Shown here piece after piece: positions 1 to 10,300 of a stretch of DNA of 64,000 bases. The first letter of the stretch is position 1. Each line of letters opens with the position of its first letter. The position numbers were made by a program, and so were the translations under genes. The DNA comes from Vibrio penaeicida (lineage in GTDB: Bacteria > Pseudomonadota > Gammaproteobacteria > Enterobacterales > Vibrionaceae): assembly GCF_019977755.1 (NCBI RefSeq), contig NZ_AP025145.1:806001-870000 (forward strand). Direction: 5' to 3'. The notes beneath the pieces were generated by a model. That model did not search any database and was not told the origin of the DNA. It worked only from the letters and a program-made list of their open reading frames with translations.

Positions 1-503
1 GAGGGTTGGTGATCAACTCTTTGCGTATGCGCCCCGACAGAATCATCGTGGGTGAGTGTCGTGGTGGTGAAGCGTTTGAAATGCTTCAAGCGATGAATAC
101 GGGGCACGACGGTTCCATGTCTACGTTGCACGCCAATACCCCACGCGATGCCCTTGCTCGTGTTGAAGCCATGGTGATGATGGCAACCAACAACCTGCCA
201 CTGGAAGCTATCCGTCGCACCATTGTCAGTGCTGTAGATTTGGTTATCCAAATCAGCCGATTACACGACGGAAGCCGTAAAGTGATGAGCATTTCCGAAG
301 TTGTTGGTTTGGAAGGTAGCAGTGTTGTTCTCGAAGAAATTTTTCGCTTTCAAGCCGCTGGTGAACATGCTGACGATGGGAAAATCAAAGGCAATTTCAT
401 CACGGCTGGTTTGATGCAGCGTTCTGTTTTGGTGGAAAAGGCGCGATTTTTTGGCCTAGAAAGCCAACTGAACGAAGCCTTTCAGTTAGGGCAACAGTCA
501 TGA
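1..503 (+). CDS. tadA: Tad pilus assembly ATPase TadA/CpaF, C-terminal part (5' end outside window)
   Basis: This is the C-terminal part of the type IVb (Flp/Tad) pilus secretion ATPase, which powers pilin polymerisation from the cytoplasmic face of the inner membrane. The reading frame is open to the window edge, so the start lies upstream; the first full codon is at 3. The visible stretch holds the family's conserved block [16 protein letters not shown], followed by [17 protein letters not shown] (Walker B region and His box) and the DGSR segment before the C-terminus. The stop overlaps the tadB start (ATGA at 500-503), so the two genes are translationally coupled. I am confident of the family; the N-terminal domain and Walker A are not visible. 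Confidence 0.95.
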   Translation, partial: GLVINSLRMRPDRIIVGECRGGEAFEMLQAMNTGHDGSMSTLHANTPRDALARVEAMVMMATNNLPLEAIRRTIVSAVDLVIQISRLHDGSRKVMSISEVVGLEGSSVVLEEIFRFQAAGEHADDGKIKGNFITAGLMQRSVLVEKARFFGLESQLNEAFQLGQQS

Positions 504-1420
504 TCTATTGGATAGCACTTTTGGTTGGTGGGGTATGTATTATCCTACTCAATCGTAACCAAACGTCTAAATCCAATCCATATTTGGAAGAATTAAACCA
601 AACCATTTTGGTGTCCTCCATGGATGGCGATAAGCAGGCGGTCAACCTAAATTCACTAACCAACGAATCCATCTCAGAAAAGCTTCGCCGCTATGTAAAA
701 ACAACGCGTAGGCAGCTTGGTGCGTTACCTGAAATCAAAGCGATATGCTTTTGTATCGTATTGGTTCTGGCCGGTTTGTATTTCAATCAAAACTTTGTTC
801 GAGGCAATCAATTGATTGTGATTGCCGTTGTGGAAGTGGTAGGGATTGCGTTTGGTCTCCATTGGCTACAAAAGAGAGAGCGGAACCAGTTTGAAGATTC
901 CTTCCCTGACGCACTCAACATGTTAGCCAGTGCGGTTAGTGCGGGTGAAAGTATCATGCACGCTATCTCTTTTGTAGGGAAGAATTTGGAAGGGGAAGGG
1001 GGCAGAGAGTTTAAAGTGATGGGGGAGAGGCTAAAGCTTGGAGAATCGCCAGACACGGTTTTTGCCAAGTCGTGTAACCGTTTTCCGTATCCGTCGTTCT
1101 ACTTCTTCGTGATTACCTTGCGCGCCAACATGCAACGTGGTGGTCAATTAAAAGACATCATTATGCGCCTCAACCGGCTGATGTTTGATGCGCGAGCAAT
1201 TGAAAAGAAGAAGTTTGCTCTGACGTCCGAGGCACGAACGTCCGCCAAAATTGTTGCAGCAATTCCATTTATCTTCATTTTGATGCTCAAGTACATGAAC
1301 CCTGAAAACTACGAGTTTGTCATGTTCAACCCAGAGGGACGCCCCATTCTCTATTACGTACTGGGTAGCGAATTTATTGGGATCACCATTGTTTGGATGC
1401 TCATGAAGGCGGTGAAATGA
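500..1420 (+). CDS. tadB: Tad pilus inner-membrane platform protein TadB
   Basis: A 306-residue TadB homologue, one of the two polytopic inner-membrane platform proteins that work with the TadA ATPase. It has an N-terminal membrane segment (residues 1-17), a membrane pair around 75-120, a central T2SSF/GspF-like cytoplasmic domain (about 130-255; contains [21 protein letters not shown]) and C-terminal hydrophobic segments (about 255-275 and 285-305). The length is normal for TadB. It overlaps tadA by 4 bp at the start and tadC by 4 bp at the end, as expected in a Tad operon. Confidence 0.93.
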   Translation: MIYWIALLVGGVCIILLNRNQTSKSNPYLEELNQTILVSSMDGDKQAVNLNSLTNESISEKLRRYVKTTRRQLGALPEIKAICFCIVLVLAGLYFNQNFVRGNQLIVIAVVEVVGIAFGLHWLQKRERNQFEDSFPDALNMLASAVSAGESIMHAISFVGKNLEGEGGREFKVMGERLKLGESPDTVFAKSCNRFPYPSFYFFVITLRANMQRGGQLKDIIMRLNRLMFDARAIEKKKFALTSEARTSAKIVAAIPFIFILMLKYMNPENYEFVMFNPEGRPILYYVLGSEFIGITIVWMLMKAVK

Positions 1421-2301
1421 TGTTGAATTCTCAGCTTGAGCTTTTTCTGTTTCTCTCTTTGATTGTGTTTGGTTTGGCGTTTTCTGCTTACGCCCTATAT
1501 AACCATTTCGATAAATCCAAGCGAATGAAACACTTTACGACCATTGACGAACCTTTAGCAAAGAAACCGTTATTTGTAGAGCTACTGGACAAGGTCGAAT
1601 CTCTTTTTTCTAAAAGCGATAACGATGTCGCCGACAAATTTTATGCGGCAGGTTTTTATCATTTCAAATACGCCAACCTTTATATTCCAACCAAATTTAC
1701 CCTGTTAATTGGTGGCGCTGCTGGTTTTTATTTCCTTTCGAGGCATCTAGGTTGGGAACAAAATTCAGGCTTTATCGCCATAGGGGTATGGGTTGTATTT
1801 TGTTTGATCGCACCAGATGCGTATCTCAATTCCAGAATGAAAGCGCTAAGAGGGAAATTGTCGAGTCAACTCCCTTACTTGCTTGATTTGTTAGCCGTTT
1901 GTGTTCAAACCGGTATGACGATTGAAGCCGCCATGACGTACTTATCGAAAGAAATGTCTGGCTTCGATAAAGACTTAGCCCAGTTGCTGAAAAATACCAA
2001 TGACCGTTCACGCATTGTTGGCTTAGATAAAGCGCTCGATGAGCTGTACGACCGAGTACCGACCAACGAAATGCGAAGCTTTACCATGACGTTAAAGCAA
2101 AGCCTGCATTACGGTACTTCTATCTACGGTGTTCTTACGACATTAGCGGCCGATATCCGCGATGTCACCATGCTTTCGATGGAAGAAAAAATCGGCAAGC
2201 TCGCCGCCAAAATGTCGGTTCCCCTAATCCTATTTATTATGATGCCAGTGGTAATTCTGATTGCCGCACCTGGTGTGATGAGGATGATGTCCAATGTTTA
2301 G
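1417..2301 (+). CDS. tadC: Tad pilus inner-membrane platform protein TadC
   Basis: The second T2SSF-domain platform protein of the Tad pilus machine, partner of TadB. The ATG at 1417 forms an ATGA overlap with the tadB stop; an in-frame TTG at 1393 is possible but not needed. The protein is about 294 residues: N-terminal membrane helix, two helices around residues 85-130, a T2SSF domain with the family phrase LPYLLDLLAVCVQTGMTIEAA, and a C-terminal helix. Its last codons overlap the tadD start at 2294. Confidence 0.93.
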   Translation: MMLNSQLELFLFLSLIVFGLAFSAYALYNHFDKSKRMKHFTTIDEPLAKKPLFVELLDKVESLFSKSDNDVADKFYAAGFYHFKYANLYIPTKFTLLIGGAAGFYFLSRHLGWEQNSGFIAIGVWVVFCLIAPDAYLNSRMKALRGKLSSQLPYLLDLLAVCVQTGMTIEAAMTYLSKEMSGFDKDLAQLLKNTNDRSRIVGLDKALDELYDRVPTNEMRSFTMTLKQSLHYGTSIYGVLTTLAADIRDVTMLSMEEKIGKLAAKMSVPLILFIMMPVVILIAAPGVMRMMSNV

Positions 2302-3136
2302 AAAATCCTTTGCTCGTGTTTGCCACCATAGCCGTGTAACGGCGTGTCTATTGGCTATTTCCGTGTTATCTGGATGTGCTACCCAGCCCGAGCCAACGTC
2401 ATTGATTGAAGAAGAAACGCTGCTAATACAGTCGGGAAACCATGAAAAATTGGTGGAGTACTATAAAGCGCAACTTTCCAAGAGTGAAAACCGTCAAACG
2501 CGCATGAAATTAGCGCTGGCTTACTTAAATTCTGGTGATCCTGAATCGGCACTTTTCTTTGTTTCGCCATTAAACATGGGTCAAGAAGCCCATGCAGAAC
2601 CTCTTCTTATCGAAGCGAAAAGCCTCTATTCCCTTGGTCAATTTCGTAAAGCAAAAACTCAGGCATTAAAAGCTTATGAGTTGAAACCTAACAACGCTGA
2701 AATAGAGAATTTGTTGGGCATGATTTGCGCGGCAAATTCCGACTTGGAAGAAGCAAGGCAGTACTTCACGTCTGCTAGAACCAACTTGTACGACGACATC
2801 AAAATTAAGAACAATCTGGCTGTTTTAAACATCGTTGAAGGTCATTACCAAAAAGCGGTGCAACTGTTATTGCCTATCTATCTAAAAGGCAAAGCGGACA
2901 AACAGATAGAAGCCAATTTAACGTTAGCCATGGCAAAAATTGGCAATGTTTCTTACATCAAGGATATGTCGAAAGGCGAGCTATCGGATCAAGAAATATT
3001 CGAGCGCTACCGTGCGCTGAAAGACAGCAAGGCCATCGGAGAATTCAAGGCGGATGACGTCAAGGTGAACGATGCCAAGGTGATTGATTCCAAGGTTAGC
3101 CATACCAAGACGAGTGAAATAAGCCATGAAGGGTAG
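2294..3136 (+). CDS. tadD: Tad pilus lipoprotein TadD (TPR)
   Basis: A 280-residue TPR lipoprotein. Residues 1-28 form a signal peptide ending in the lipobox LSGC, so the mature protein should be lipid-anchored at Cys28. The body (about 50-225) reads as TPR-type helical repeats. TadD proteins act as pilotins or scaffolds for the outer-membrane secretin. The C-terminal 40 residues are low-complexity and Lys/Asp/Val-rich, with near-repeats such as DDVKVNDAKVIDSKV. It overlaps tadC by 8 bp and tadE by 11 bp. Confidence 0.9.
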   Translation: MFRKSFARVCHHSRVTACLLAISVLSGCATQPEPTSLIEEETLLIQSGNHEKLVEYYKAQLSKSENRQTRMKLALAYLNSGDPESALFFVSPLNMGQEAHAEPLLIEAKSLYSLGQFRKAKTQALKAYELKPNNAEIENLLGMICAANSDLEEARQYFTSARTNLYDDIKIKNNLAVLNIVEGHYQKAVQLLLPIYLKGKADKQIEANLTLAMAKIGNVSYIKDMSKGELSDQEIFERYRALKDSKAIGEFKADDVKVNDAKVIDSKVSHTKTSEISHEG

Positions 3137-3620
3137 CAAGAAGCGAATACGAGGCGTGGCGTCTATCGAGTTTGCGCTTGGTTTCATGGCGTTTTGGATG
3201 ATGTGCATGTTCTGGGCGGAGGTGAGTTACATGTCCTTTGTTTCGGCTGTCACTGATATCACGATTTCGGAAGCCGCGAGAGAGTCCAAAAAGAGCGAGC
3301 AGAGCTATGACAAAGTTTTCCAGAATGTCATCAATAACAGTGGCAGTGTGTGGGGAAAAGTGATCGACCAATCCAAGCTACGAATGTCCGTTCAGTATTT
3401 GGCATCCGTTAGTGATTTAGAGCGTCATAAAACCCCTTGTAAGATCCCCAAAAACACCCCTCTGGCTACGTGCGGGAAAGAGAACAACAGTGCCATTGCC
3501 GTGTATCGATTGGATTATGAATTTTCGCCAATCTTCACTTTGTTTATGGACAATAGCTCGCTGTTTCGTCGGGAAGTCATTGTTATTCAGGAATACGAAC
3601 GTGACAAATTTAAAATTTAA
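3126..3620 (+). CDS. tadE: Tad minor pseudopilin, TadE family
   Basis: A 164-residue TadE-type minor pseudopilin. The N-terminus shows the diagnostic pattern: a short basic leader (KGSKKRIRG), then VASIEFALGF running into one hydrophobic helix, with a glutamate five residues into the hydrophobic run as in pseudopilins processed by the TadV/CpaA prepilin peptidase. The rest is a periplasmic domain with two cysteines (CKIPKNTPLATC). The start overlaps tadD, and the 3' end overlaps the GTG start of tadF by 20 bp. Confidence 0.85.
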   Translation: MKGSKKRIRGVASIEFALGFMAFWMMCMFWAEVSYMSFVSAVTDITISEAARESKKSEQSYDKVFQNVINNSGSVWGKVIDQSKLRMSVQYLASVSDLERHKTPCKIPKNTPLATCGKENNSAIAVYRLDYEFSPIFTLFMDNSSLFRREVIVIQEYERDKFKI

Positions 3621-4143
3621 ACAGAAAGGCAACTTTTCTGTGGAGTTTGCCATTGTTGGTGCTTTTGTTTCTTTGTTATTGGTGTTTAGCGCTGATGTGA
3701 TTTTAAAGATATCGGCAAAAGGAAAGCTCGATAGGCTTTCTTACTCCTTGGTCAACGTCTTGAAAGAGCGTACGCAGCTATACGGAAACAACTACAAAAT
3801 CACCCGTTCTGAAGCGAATGCCATTGTCACAATTGGTCGAAATTCTTTGAGTCGCACCATGGGAAGTTTCAATGAAAACCAATTCGGGGCGTTAGTAGAA
3901 GAGCTGACTTTTAAAGGCATTAAGAAACCGAACCCGTTAAAAAGATATGCCATCGGCGGGCAGGTTTGTAACGTCACTCAACCACTTAGTGAGCTCTCTC
4001 ATTTGTCTGTCGTCACCTCTTGGGAACGTCAGGCGACGTTGTACCGCATTACCCTATGTTACGAAACGGACAATTGGTTTGGTTCGATTATTGGCGACAG
4101 TTTTACTACGGTGAGTTCGTCTTCCGTCATGCTGGGTCGTTAA
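3601..4143 (+). CDS. tadF: Tad minor pseudopilin, TadF family
   Basis: A second pseudopilin-like protein of about 180 residues. The start is placed at GTG 3601 because the pseudopilin signature GNFSVEFAIVGAFV must lie near the N-terminus; the upstream in-frame extension is the shadow of tadE. It has one hydrophobic helix and then an extracytoplasmic domain with two cysteines. TadF and TadE are thought to be minor pilins needed for Flp fibre assembly. The 20-bp overlap with tadE suggests translational coupling. Confidence 0.85.
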   Translation: MTNLKFKQKGNFSVEFAIVGAFVSLLLVFSADVILKISAKGKLDRLSYSLVNVLKERTQLYGNNYKITRSEANAIVTIGRNSLSRTMGSFNENQFGALVEELTFKGIKKPNPLKRYAIGGQVCNVTQPLSELSHLSVVTSWERQATLYRITLCYETDNWFGSIIGDSFTTVSSSSVMLGR

Positions 4144-4165
4144 ATCTCAATATTGGAAACAGTGA

Positions 4166-4543
4166 ATGAAAACTCATTTTCTCTGTGCTGGCTTGCTCAC
4201 TCTGTTGGCCACAACAAACGCATACTCTTCCGAAACCTACATCTTTATAGACGGAAGCAATGATACTCAAAAAAACTGGGTGGAAAATCTTAACTCTTTA
4301 TTTCTTCAGGAAGATTTGGAGACAAAAGAGATTGTTATTGTTGACATTTCGGACAGTCAGCAAACATTTACGGGTGAATTTGATTACATCCATGATCGCG
4401 ATGGTGTCTATATGGCGACGTATCTTCCACGTCGGATTCCAGAAGTGATCGAAACTCAGCACACTTTTAATTCTCATTCTAAGCTCGAAGATTTTGCGGC
4501 CAAGTTGCTGAAAAAGATCGATAGCAATACCAAGGAAAAATAA
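4166..4543 (+). CDS. Small secreted protein of the Tad operon, function unknown
   Basis: A 125-residue protein with a clear Sec signal peptide (residues 1-20, cleavage probably after TTNAYS). The mature part is short, mixed alpha/beta, with no cysteine and no recognised motif. It lies 22 bp after tadF and 2 bp before the OmpA-like gene, inside the same transcription unit, so a periplasmic role in pilus assembly or anchoring is likely. I do not recognise a named family. Confidence 0.75.
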   Translation: MKTHFLCAGLLTLLATTNAYSSETYIFIDGSNDTQKNWVENLNSLFLQEDLETKEIVIVDISDSQQTFTGEFDYIHDRDGVYMATYLPRRIPEVIETQHTFNSHSKLEDFAAKLLKKIDSNTKEK

Positions 4544-4545
4544 TC

Positions 4546-5187
4546 ATGACACAACTTCTTACGCCTATCTTTGCCGCGACCATTTTGTCCATTTCGTCCC
4601 TAGCTGCGAATGCAACTGAACGTGAAACTCACGCGTTAAATTTCTACTGTGGTGGAGAGAACATTGAGTACGAGAAAAAGATTGAAGTTGGGCAGGGAAC
4701 ACGGGTAGCGATCAATCAGGGGCCTTTCTATCAAATTGAACAGCTAGACCAAGAGCCTGCGACTCAAGCATTTATTACCCAACAAATTGTGTCTAGCGGC
4801 ATTGATAAAGAGTGCAGTGAATATTTGCTGACCAATAGCACATTGCAATTTGTGAATGAATCTCAGGTTATTGCTCGGGTTTTCTTTGGTTTTGATCAGT
4901 CTAAATTGACGCAAAAGTCGCGCTATATTCTCAATACCATCGCCAAACAGATCTCAACAAGCCAAGGTAACTTGGTCGTAGAAGGGCACACCGACAACAT
5001 AGGCGGTGAAAGCTACAACATGACATTAGGTTTGAAACGTTCTGAAACCGTTGCAGAGTATCTCGAAAACCAAGGTGTTGATAAGTCTTTGTTAACCTTG
5101 ACGTCTAAAGGCGAAACTAAGCCTGTTCAAAGCAACCAATCTGATAATGGCAGAGCGTTGAATCGACGTGTCGAAATCAAGCAATAG
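4546..5187 (+). CDS. OmpA-family peptidoglycan-binding protein of the Tad operon
   Basis: A 213-residue exported protein: signal peptide (1-24), a short N-terminal region with two cysteines, then a C-terminal OmpA/MotB domain (about 105-213). Seen in this domain are VFFGFDQSKL, VEGHTDNIGG and the closing NRRVEI, the usual peptidoglycan-contact motifs. There is no room for an eight-strand beta barrel, so this is a periplasmic wall-binding protein rather than a porin. Placed between tadF and tadG, it probably anchors the pilus complex to the cell wall. Confidence 0.88.
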   Translation: MTQLLTPIFAATILSISSLAANATERETHALNFYCGGENIEYEKKIEVGQGTRVAINQGPFYQIEQLDQEPATQAFITQQIVSSGIDKECSEYLLTNSTLQFVNESQVIARVFFGFDQSKLTQKSRYILNTIAKQISTSQGNLVVEGHTDNIGGESYNMTLGLKRSETVAEYLENQGVDKSLLTLTSKGETKPVQSNQSDNGRALNRRVEIKQ

Positions 5188-5241
5188 TCGCTTTCATCTG
5201 TAAATCGCCCCATACATCACTCCAATCACTACGAGTCAGTT

Positions 5242-6543
5242 ATGCGTTCATCATTACAACAACAGCGCGGTCACGCAGCTATTTTATTTGCGATTGCCCT
5301 TCCTGCTCTTTTTGGGCTCTTTGTGCTTGCGACAGATGGCGCTTATGCATTGCAAGCCAAAGCGCGAATTGATAATGCGACGGAAGTGGCTGCTTTGGCA
5401 TTGAGTGCAAAAGACGCAAGTAATAAAGACAGTGCAGGAGCCGGAAGTGGGAGTGCTGTTAATCGCAAGATCGCTACCGATTATATTGGCGCATACATGG
5501 GAGATAGAACCAAAGTTAAAAACCTCAGGATCACGCGTTTGGAATGCGAGCAAATTCCTGAGTGCAAAGCAGGAATAAAAAAAGGCGAACAGAGGTACAT
5601 CCATTTTAATGTGAGAGCGGATTATGATCATGCCACTTTCTTCACAAGTGGCGATCCAGCAAGTGGGTTTGATGGCAAAGTCACCGTGAGCAGCGCTGCT
5701 ACATCACAAAAATTTGAAGGGGACGCCGTAGACATTATTTATGCAGCGGATTTTTCTGGATCCATGAATAAGGGGTGGAGTGGCGGTAACAAATCGAAAG
5801 TCGAAGATTTGAAAGACATCATTGTAGAAGTGAATGAAAAGCTGAAAGACTACAACGATAAAAACAACCGGAAGTATGTGAACACGGTCGGCATTATCCC
5901 TTTTAGATCTGCCATTAAAGCCAAAATTCGTGGAACTAATCGATACTGCGAAATGAGCCAGCTGGTTAGAAAAAGCAAGCGCTACTCGTGGGAAAAGTTA
6001 AGACCTCATGAAATCAACTATTCAAAGACCGCCAAACAAATTTTTGTCGAGAAAGGCAGCTCAAATTGCGTGCACCAACCAAATTGGGCACGTGATAAGG
6101 AAGTTGAATTGACGACAAATTTTAGTGACTTCAATTCTAAGTTAAATGGCTTTGTCGCCCACTGGGGAACCGCTTCTTATCAAGCCATTATCCGCGGGGC
6201 GCAGTTGTTGAAGGATGGAAAAAACGCTAGGCGTTTAATCATCATCCTTTCTGATGGTGCCGATTCCAACATCGCAAATATCAATAATGCCACGGTTCAT
6301 CAGAAGCTGGTTGATTTAGGGTACTGCGATACCATCCGAAAAGAACTCTCTAAAGGCAAAACAAAGGATGGTAGAAAGATTAAAGCAAAAATAGCCGCAA
6401 TAGGTTTTGCGTACGATGCTGAGAAAAACCGAGCTCTTAAAGAGTGTGTTGGTGCCGACAATCTCTATAAAGCCGAGAATAAAGCGGAAATAAAGAGTAA
6501 AATCCTCGACTTGATTACAGAGGAAATCGGACATCTTAAATAA
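5242..6543 (+). CDS. tadG: Tad pilus protein TadG with von Willebrand A domain
   Basis: A 433-residue TadG-like protein. The N-terminus ([20 protein letters not shown], then a second part of the hydrophobic run) is the TadE/TadG pseudopilin-like anchor. From about residue 160 a von Willebrand factor A domain follows, with the MIDAS-type start DFSGSM and a second element ILSDGAD. The protein probably sits in the inner membrane with a periplasmic VWA domain. A 54-bp gap separates it from the OmpA-like gene, and pcp starts 8 bp downstream. Confidence 0.88.
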   Translation: MRSSLQQQRGHAAILFAIALPALFGLFVLATDGAYALQAKARIDNATEVAALALSAKDASNKDSAGAGSGSAVNRKIATDYIGAYMGDRTKVKNLRITRLECEQIPECKAGIKKGEQRYIHFNVRADYDHATFFTSGDPASGFDGKVTVSSAATSQKFEGDAVDIIYAADFSGSMNKGWSGGNKSKVEDLKDIIVEVNEKLKDYNDKNNRKYVNTVGIIPFRSAIKAKIRGTNRYCEMSQLVRKSKRYSWEKLRPHEINYSKTAKQIFVEKGSSNCVHQPNWARDKEVELTTNFSDFNSKLNGFVAHWGTASYQAIIRGAQLLKDGKNARRLIIILSDGADSNIANINNATVHQKLVDLGYCDTIRKELSKGKTKDGRKIKAKIAAIGFAYDAEKNRALKECVGADNLYKAENKAEIKSKILDLITEEIGHLK

Positions 6544-6551
6544 GGAACTTT

Positions 6552-7190
6552 ATGAAAACCGTTTTGATCACAGGCTTTGAACCCTTTGGTGGAGCCACGA
6601 TAAATCCAGCTTTGGAAGCAGTTAAGCAACTAGAGGGTAGGGAACTCAACAAGGGGCGAATTGTTACCTGTGCGGTTCCTGTTGTGAGATACGAATCGGT
6701 CGACATGGTGAAGCAGGCTATTCAAGCACATAATCCAGACATTGTTATCACGGTAGGACAAGCTGCGGGGCGGGATGCTATCACACCGGAAAGGGTAGCA
6801 ATTAACGTTGATGACTTCCGCATTCCAGATAATGGAGGGCTGCAGCCGATAGACGAACCCGTGGTGGCAGAAGGTCCCGATGCGTACTTTTCTACTCTTC
6901 CTATTAAGGCAATATGCCAAGTTTTGAATGAAAATGGTGTGCCAGCGAAAGTATCGAATACGGCAGGAACGTACGTTTGTAATCATCTCTTCTATGGGGT
7001 TCAGCACTTCCTTTCTGAGTCGAATATCCGCCATGGCTTTGTTCATATCCCACTCTTGCCTGAGCAAGCAGAAGAATTAAAAATGCCCGGCATGCCTTTG
7101 GATACGATTGTTGAAGGTTTAGCGCTTATGGCGCAAGTGTGCATAGACCATAACCAGGACATTAAAGTGTCGGAAGGAACGATTTGCTAG
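6552..7190 (+). CDS. pcp: Pyrrolidone-carboxylate (pyroglutamyl) peptidase I
   Basis: A cytoplasmic cysteine peptidase (family C15) that removes N-terminal pyroglutamate from peptides. It is 212 residues, the normal length. The catalytic triad can be read: Glu80 in ITPERVAIN, Cys143 in [10 protein letters not shown], and His165 in GFVHIP. The N-terminal [10 protein letters not shown] motif is also intact. It starts 8 bp after tadG with SD AAGGAAC and ends before the terminator at 7256, so it seems to be transcribed with the Tad operon. The released 5-oxoproline could in principle be used by the pxp genes elsewhere in the window. Confidence 0.96.
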   Translation: MKTVLITGFEPFGGATINPALEAVKQLEGRELNKGRIVTCAVPVVRYESVDMVKQAIQAHNPDIVITVGQAAGRDAITPERVAINVDDFRIPDNGGLQPIDEPVVAEGPDAYFSTLPIKAICQVLNENGVPAKVSNTAGTYVCNHLFYGVQHFLSESNIRHGFVHIPLLPEQAEELKMPGMPLDTIVEGLALMAQVCIDHNQDIKVSEGTIC

Positions 7191-7255
7191 TTGGTCTGTT
7201 AACCTTTCAATCTTTCAAGCAGAAGCTAACGCGTCCGTCATTTGATAGAAAATAG

Positions 7256-7283
7256 AAAAGCCAGCTGTTTTCAGCTGGCTTTT
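7256..7283. terminator. Bidirectional rho-independent terminator between pcp and the NRPS gene
   Basis: Perfect 12-bp stem (7256-7267 with 7272-7283), loop TTTT, with A-rich and T-rich flanks on both sides. It can end the pcp/Tad transcript on the plus strand and the convergent NRPS transcript on the minus strand. A second perfect 9-bp hairpin (7288-7296 with 7300-7308) lies just inside it. Confidence 0.9.
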
Positions 7284-7330
7284 GTGTATCTAAGCATGTT
7301 GCTTAGATTAAGGTCAACAGACCCTAGTAG

Positions 7331-10300
7331 TTAGAACGCTTTTGCTATTGAGCATAAAGCGCCAACATCAAGCGAATCGTTGTCGCAAAGTGTTAGCAAT
7401 GATGAGAGAAACTCATTTGCAATCAGATTCGCCACTTCTTCACTGATTTCAGTGGAGTCAAAGAAGAGGTTAAACGACATAGCATGCCCCGATGTCACCG
7501 ACATGATGATTTGATGGCTTGTGCCACTTACGGTACCTAACCGTTCCAAGGTTAAGTTTTGCGTTCTGGGGTGTATTGGTTGTATCTCGTGCGCCAATTG
7601 GCTATTAAAAACAAACAACGTTCCGCCACGGGTGGTTGGCACCCATTCTTCATCGTATTCATTTAAATCAAGAAAACCGTATTCCAGTCGTTCCGCGCTG
7701 GATTCTGCAATCTGCGACAGCGCACTTGATACATCGCCATTTACATTAATGCGCAGTGGTGGAGTTGCCGAAAAGACACCCATCATGCGGTCAATATCAA
7801 GGATACTGGAGGGTCTCTTAGCGAGAGTCGTATTAAATACGATGTCTTTTTTCCCTGTCGCTTTACTTAGGGTGTGCGCCCAACCAAGCTGACATAATTG
7901 GTTGGTGGTGACACTATGTTCTCGTGCCCTTGCGATGATCTGACCGCTTTCCATATCAGTAAGCTGCATGCTGATATTTTGCATGCGAATGGGGTTATCA
8001 CACAGCGAATCTGCTGATCGAGGTAGGCGCAGATTTTTTGGTGCACCTTTTAGGTAGTTTCGCCAAAACGCTCGTGCTTTGCTGTCGTTCTGATAGTCGT
8101 GAATGTAATGAACAAAAGGTTCAAAACTAAATGGTGTCACATCGGGTTCACGCCCTAACAGTAAGGACTCGTAGTCTCTCATTACTTCAGCGAGGAATGA
8201 CTGCATAGACCACTGGTCGAAAAGCACTTGGTGATAGGTCAAGATCATGGCATGGTCGTCATTGCCGAAGTTACCGAGCCACAAGCGCATTAAAGGTGAT
8301 GACACTTCACTGATTTCTCGCCTTCTTTCTATCACGAGATGTTGCGTCATTTCTGCATCTTTGTCTTTTTCTGAAACGCCAGTGCAGTCTTCATATTTTA
8401 TCGGCATCTTGCTGTTTTCTGGCACGATGACCAAGGGCTTGCCTTTTTCAAAAGAGTCACAAAATACGGCCCGCAAAATATCGTGTCGTTTCAGCGCAAT
8501 ATCCCAAGCTTGCTGAAAAGCACTTGTGTGTAATGTGCCGGATAACTGGAAATATTCCTGACCAATTTGGAAATCGCGATTGATTCTATTGGAGTAAAGA
8601 AGTGCACGTTGAGCATGCGTTGCTGGATAAATAGCACTGAGAGACCCAAGCTTGCTTTCTATGGTTTCAATATGCTGCTGATTTAACGTCACGTTTTTCA
8701 AATCAGAAGGCGTTAATGTGTTCGGGGTTTCTGTGTCGGTACAGTGGGCAACAATTGTTCTGACTTCATCGGCAAAATTCGACATCAACGAAGTTAGGTT
8801 GATCTGCAAGCTGGTGACCTCAAACTGAATGTGGAGTTTGCCTTCCAAAATCCAGCACACCACTTCCATCTCTCTGAGTGGTTTGTTTCTCTCTCCAACC
8901 ATATAGCCTAGATTACAGAGCTCCATATTCCACTTGTTTGGATTGTCGGATATAGAATTGTATTGCCCTAAGTATTTGAAACTTATGGAAGCATTTAACC
9001 GACTTTGTAGGCGGCGACGAACTCCATTGTCTGGGTGATGGTACGCAAGGTGGAGATAGTTTGAACCCTCTTCAGGAACGCTTCGGAAGCTTTCCTTCAC
9101 GTTTTTAATTTGCTGGCTAAGATTGGTTTTTATTGAGGGCAGTTTTAATGGGAAAATACTGGTAAACCAACCAATGGTATCGTCCACTTTTACGTTGCTC
9201 GAGAGTTCTTGTCGACCACATCCCCTCATCAGAACTTCGGTATTCTCGCCTCTTTCAATCAGTATGTTAGAAAGCGCGGTTAGGAGTAATTCACGCGGGC
9301 TGGTTCGATAGGGCGTGTTTGCATCAGATAACAGCTGTGCCGTGACATGTTCATCTACCGTAATGGTTTCAACGCGAGATTGAATATTTGGGCGGCATTT
9401 GGGGCTAAAGCTGTCACTTTTAAGCCAGTACGCCGTTTCATTTTTGCAAATGCGTTCTAATTGAGCGTTTAAACTTTGTGTAAAAATTTGCGCACCGGAG
9501 TAGTTGGGCAGCTTGGTATCGCAGCCCCCATCGTACAGCGCTTGAAGATCTCGTGCGATGATATGCCAAGAAGCCGAGTCAACGATTAGATGATGGGCAC
9601 ACAAGTACAAATAGATAGTGCTTTCGTTTCTAATACGATAAAGCACGGCTTTGAACATAACGCCAGCACCGGATTCTAGGTCGAACGTTTCATTAAGCCC
9701 CGCCAAATAGATATCGAGCTCTTCGTAATTGGCGAACGATTCCTCTGCGAATGAAAACAAGTCTTCATGCGTATCGATGAGTTCTTGCTTACCCGTTTCG
9801 AATGTTTTGTTGAATCGAGTCCGGAATATGTCGTGGTGTTCTGTTAACCGTAAGAGTGCTTGCTCCATACGAGCGCAAGAAACGTCACCTGGCAGTGAAA
9901 GTGTAACCGCATCGTTGTAGTGGTTTGGCTGCATGAAGTTTTGTTCAAAAAACCATTGCTGCGCGGGTAATAGGTCAATTAAGCCTGTTGTTTCTCCGCG
10001 AACGATTTGTGTAGGTGCTTCATGCTTTATGTGTTCTGACATTTCTGAAAAAACGGTATGTTTCATTATATCTATGGTGTCGAGTTTCATGCCGATAGAC
10101 TCCATTTCAACGGATAGTGTTATAGCAGAGACTGAATCTCCACCTCTGCTTACAAAGTCGTCCTTTATGGATAAAGAGTTCAGTTGTAAGACAGAGCATG
10201 CCTTCGACAAAAGCTGTCTCTGGATGCTAGTAAGGTGACGCAAATCATCATCAAATTCTGTGGTAGGGATAGGTAAAGCCTTACGATCGACTTGGCCATT

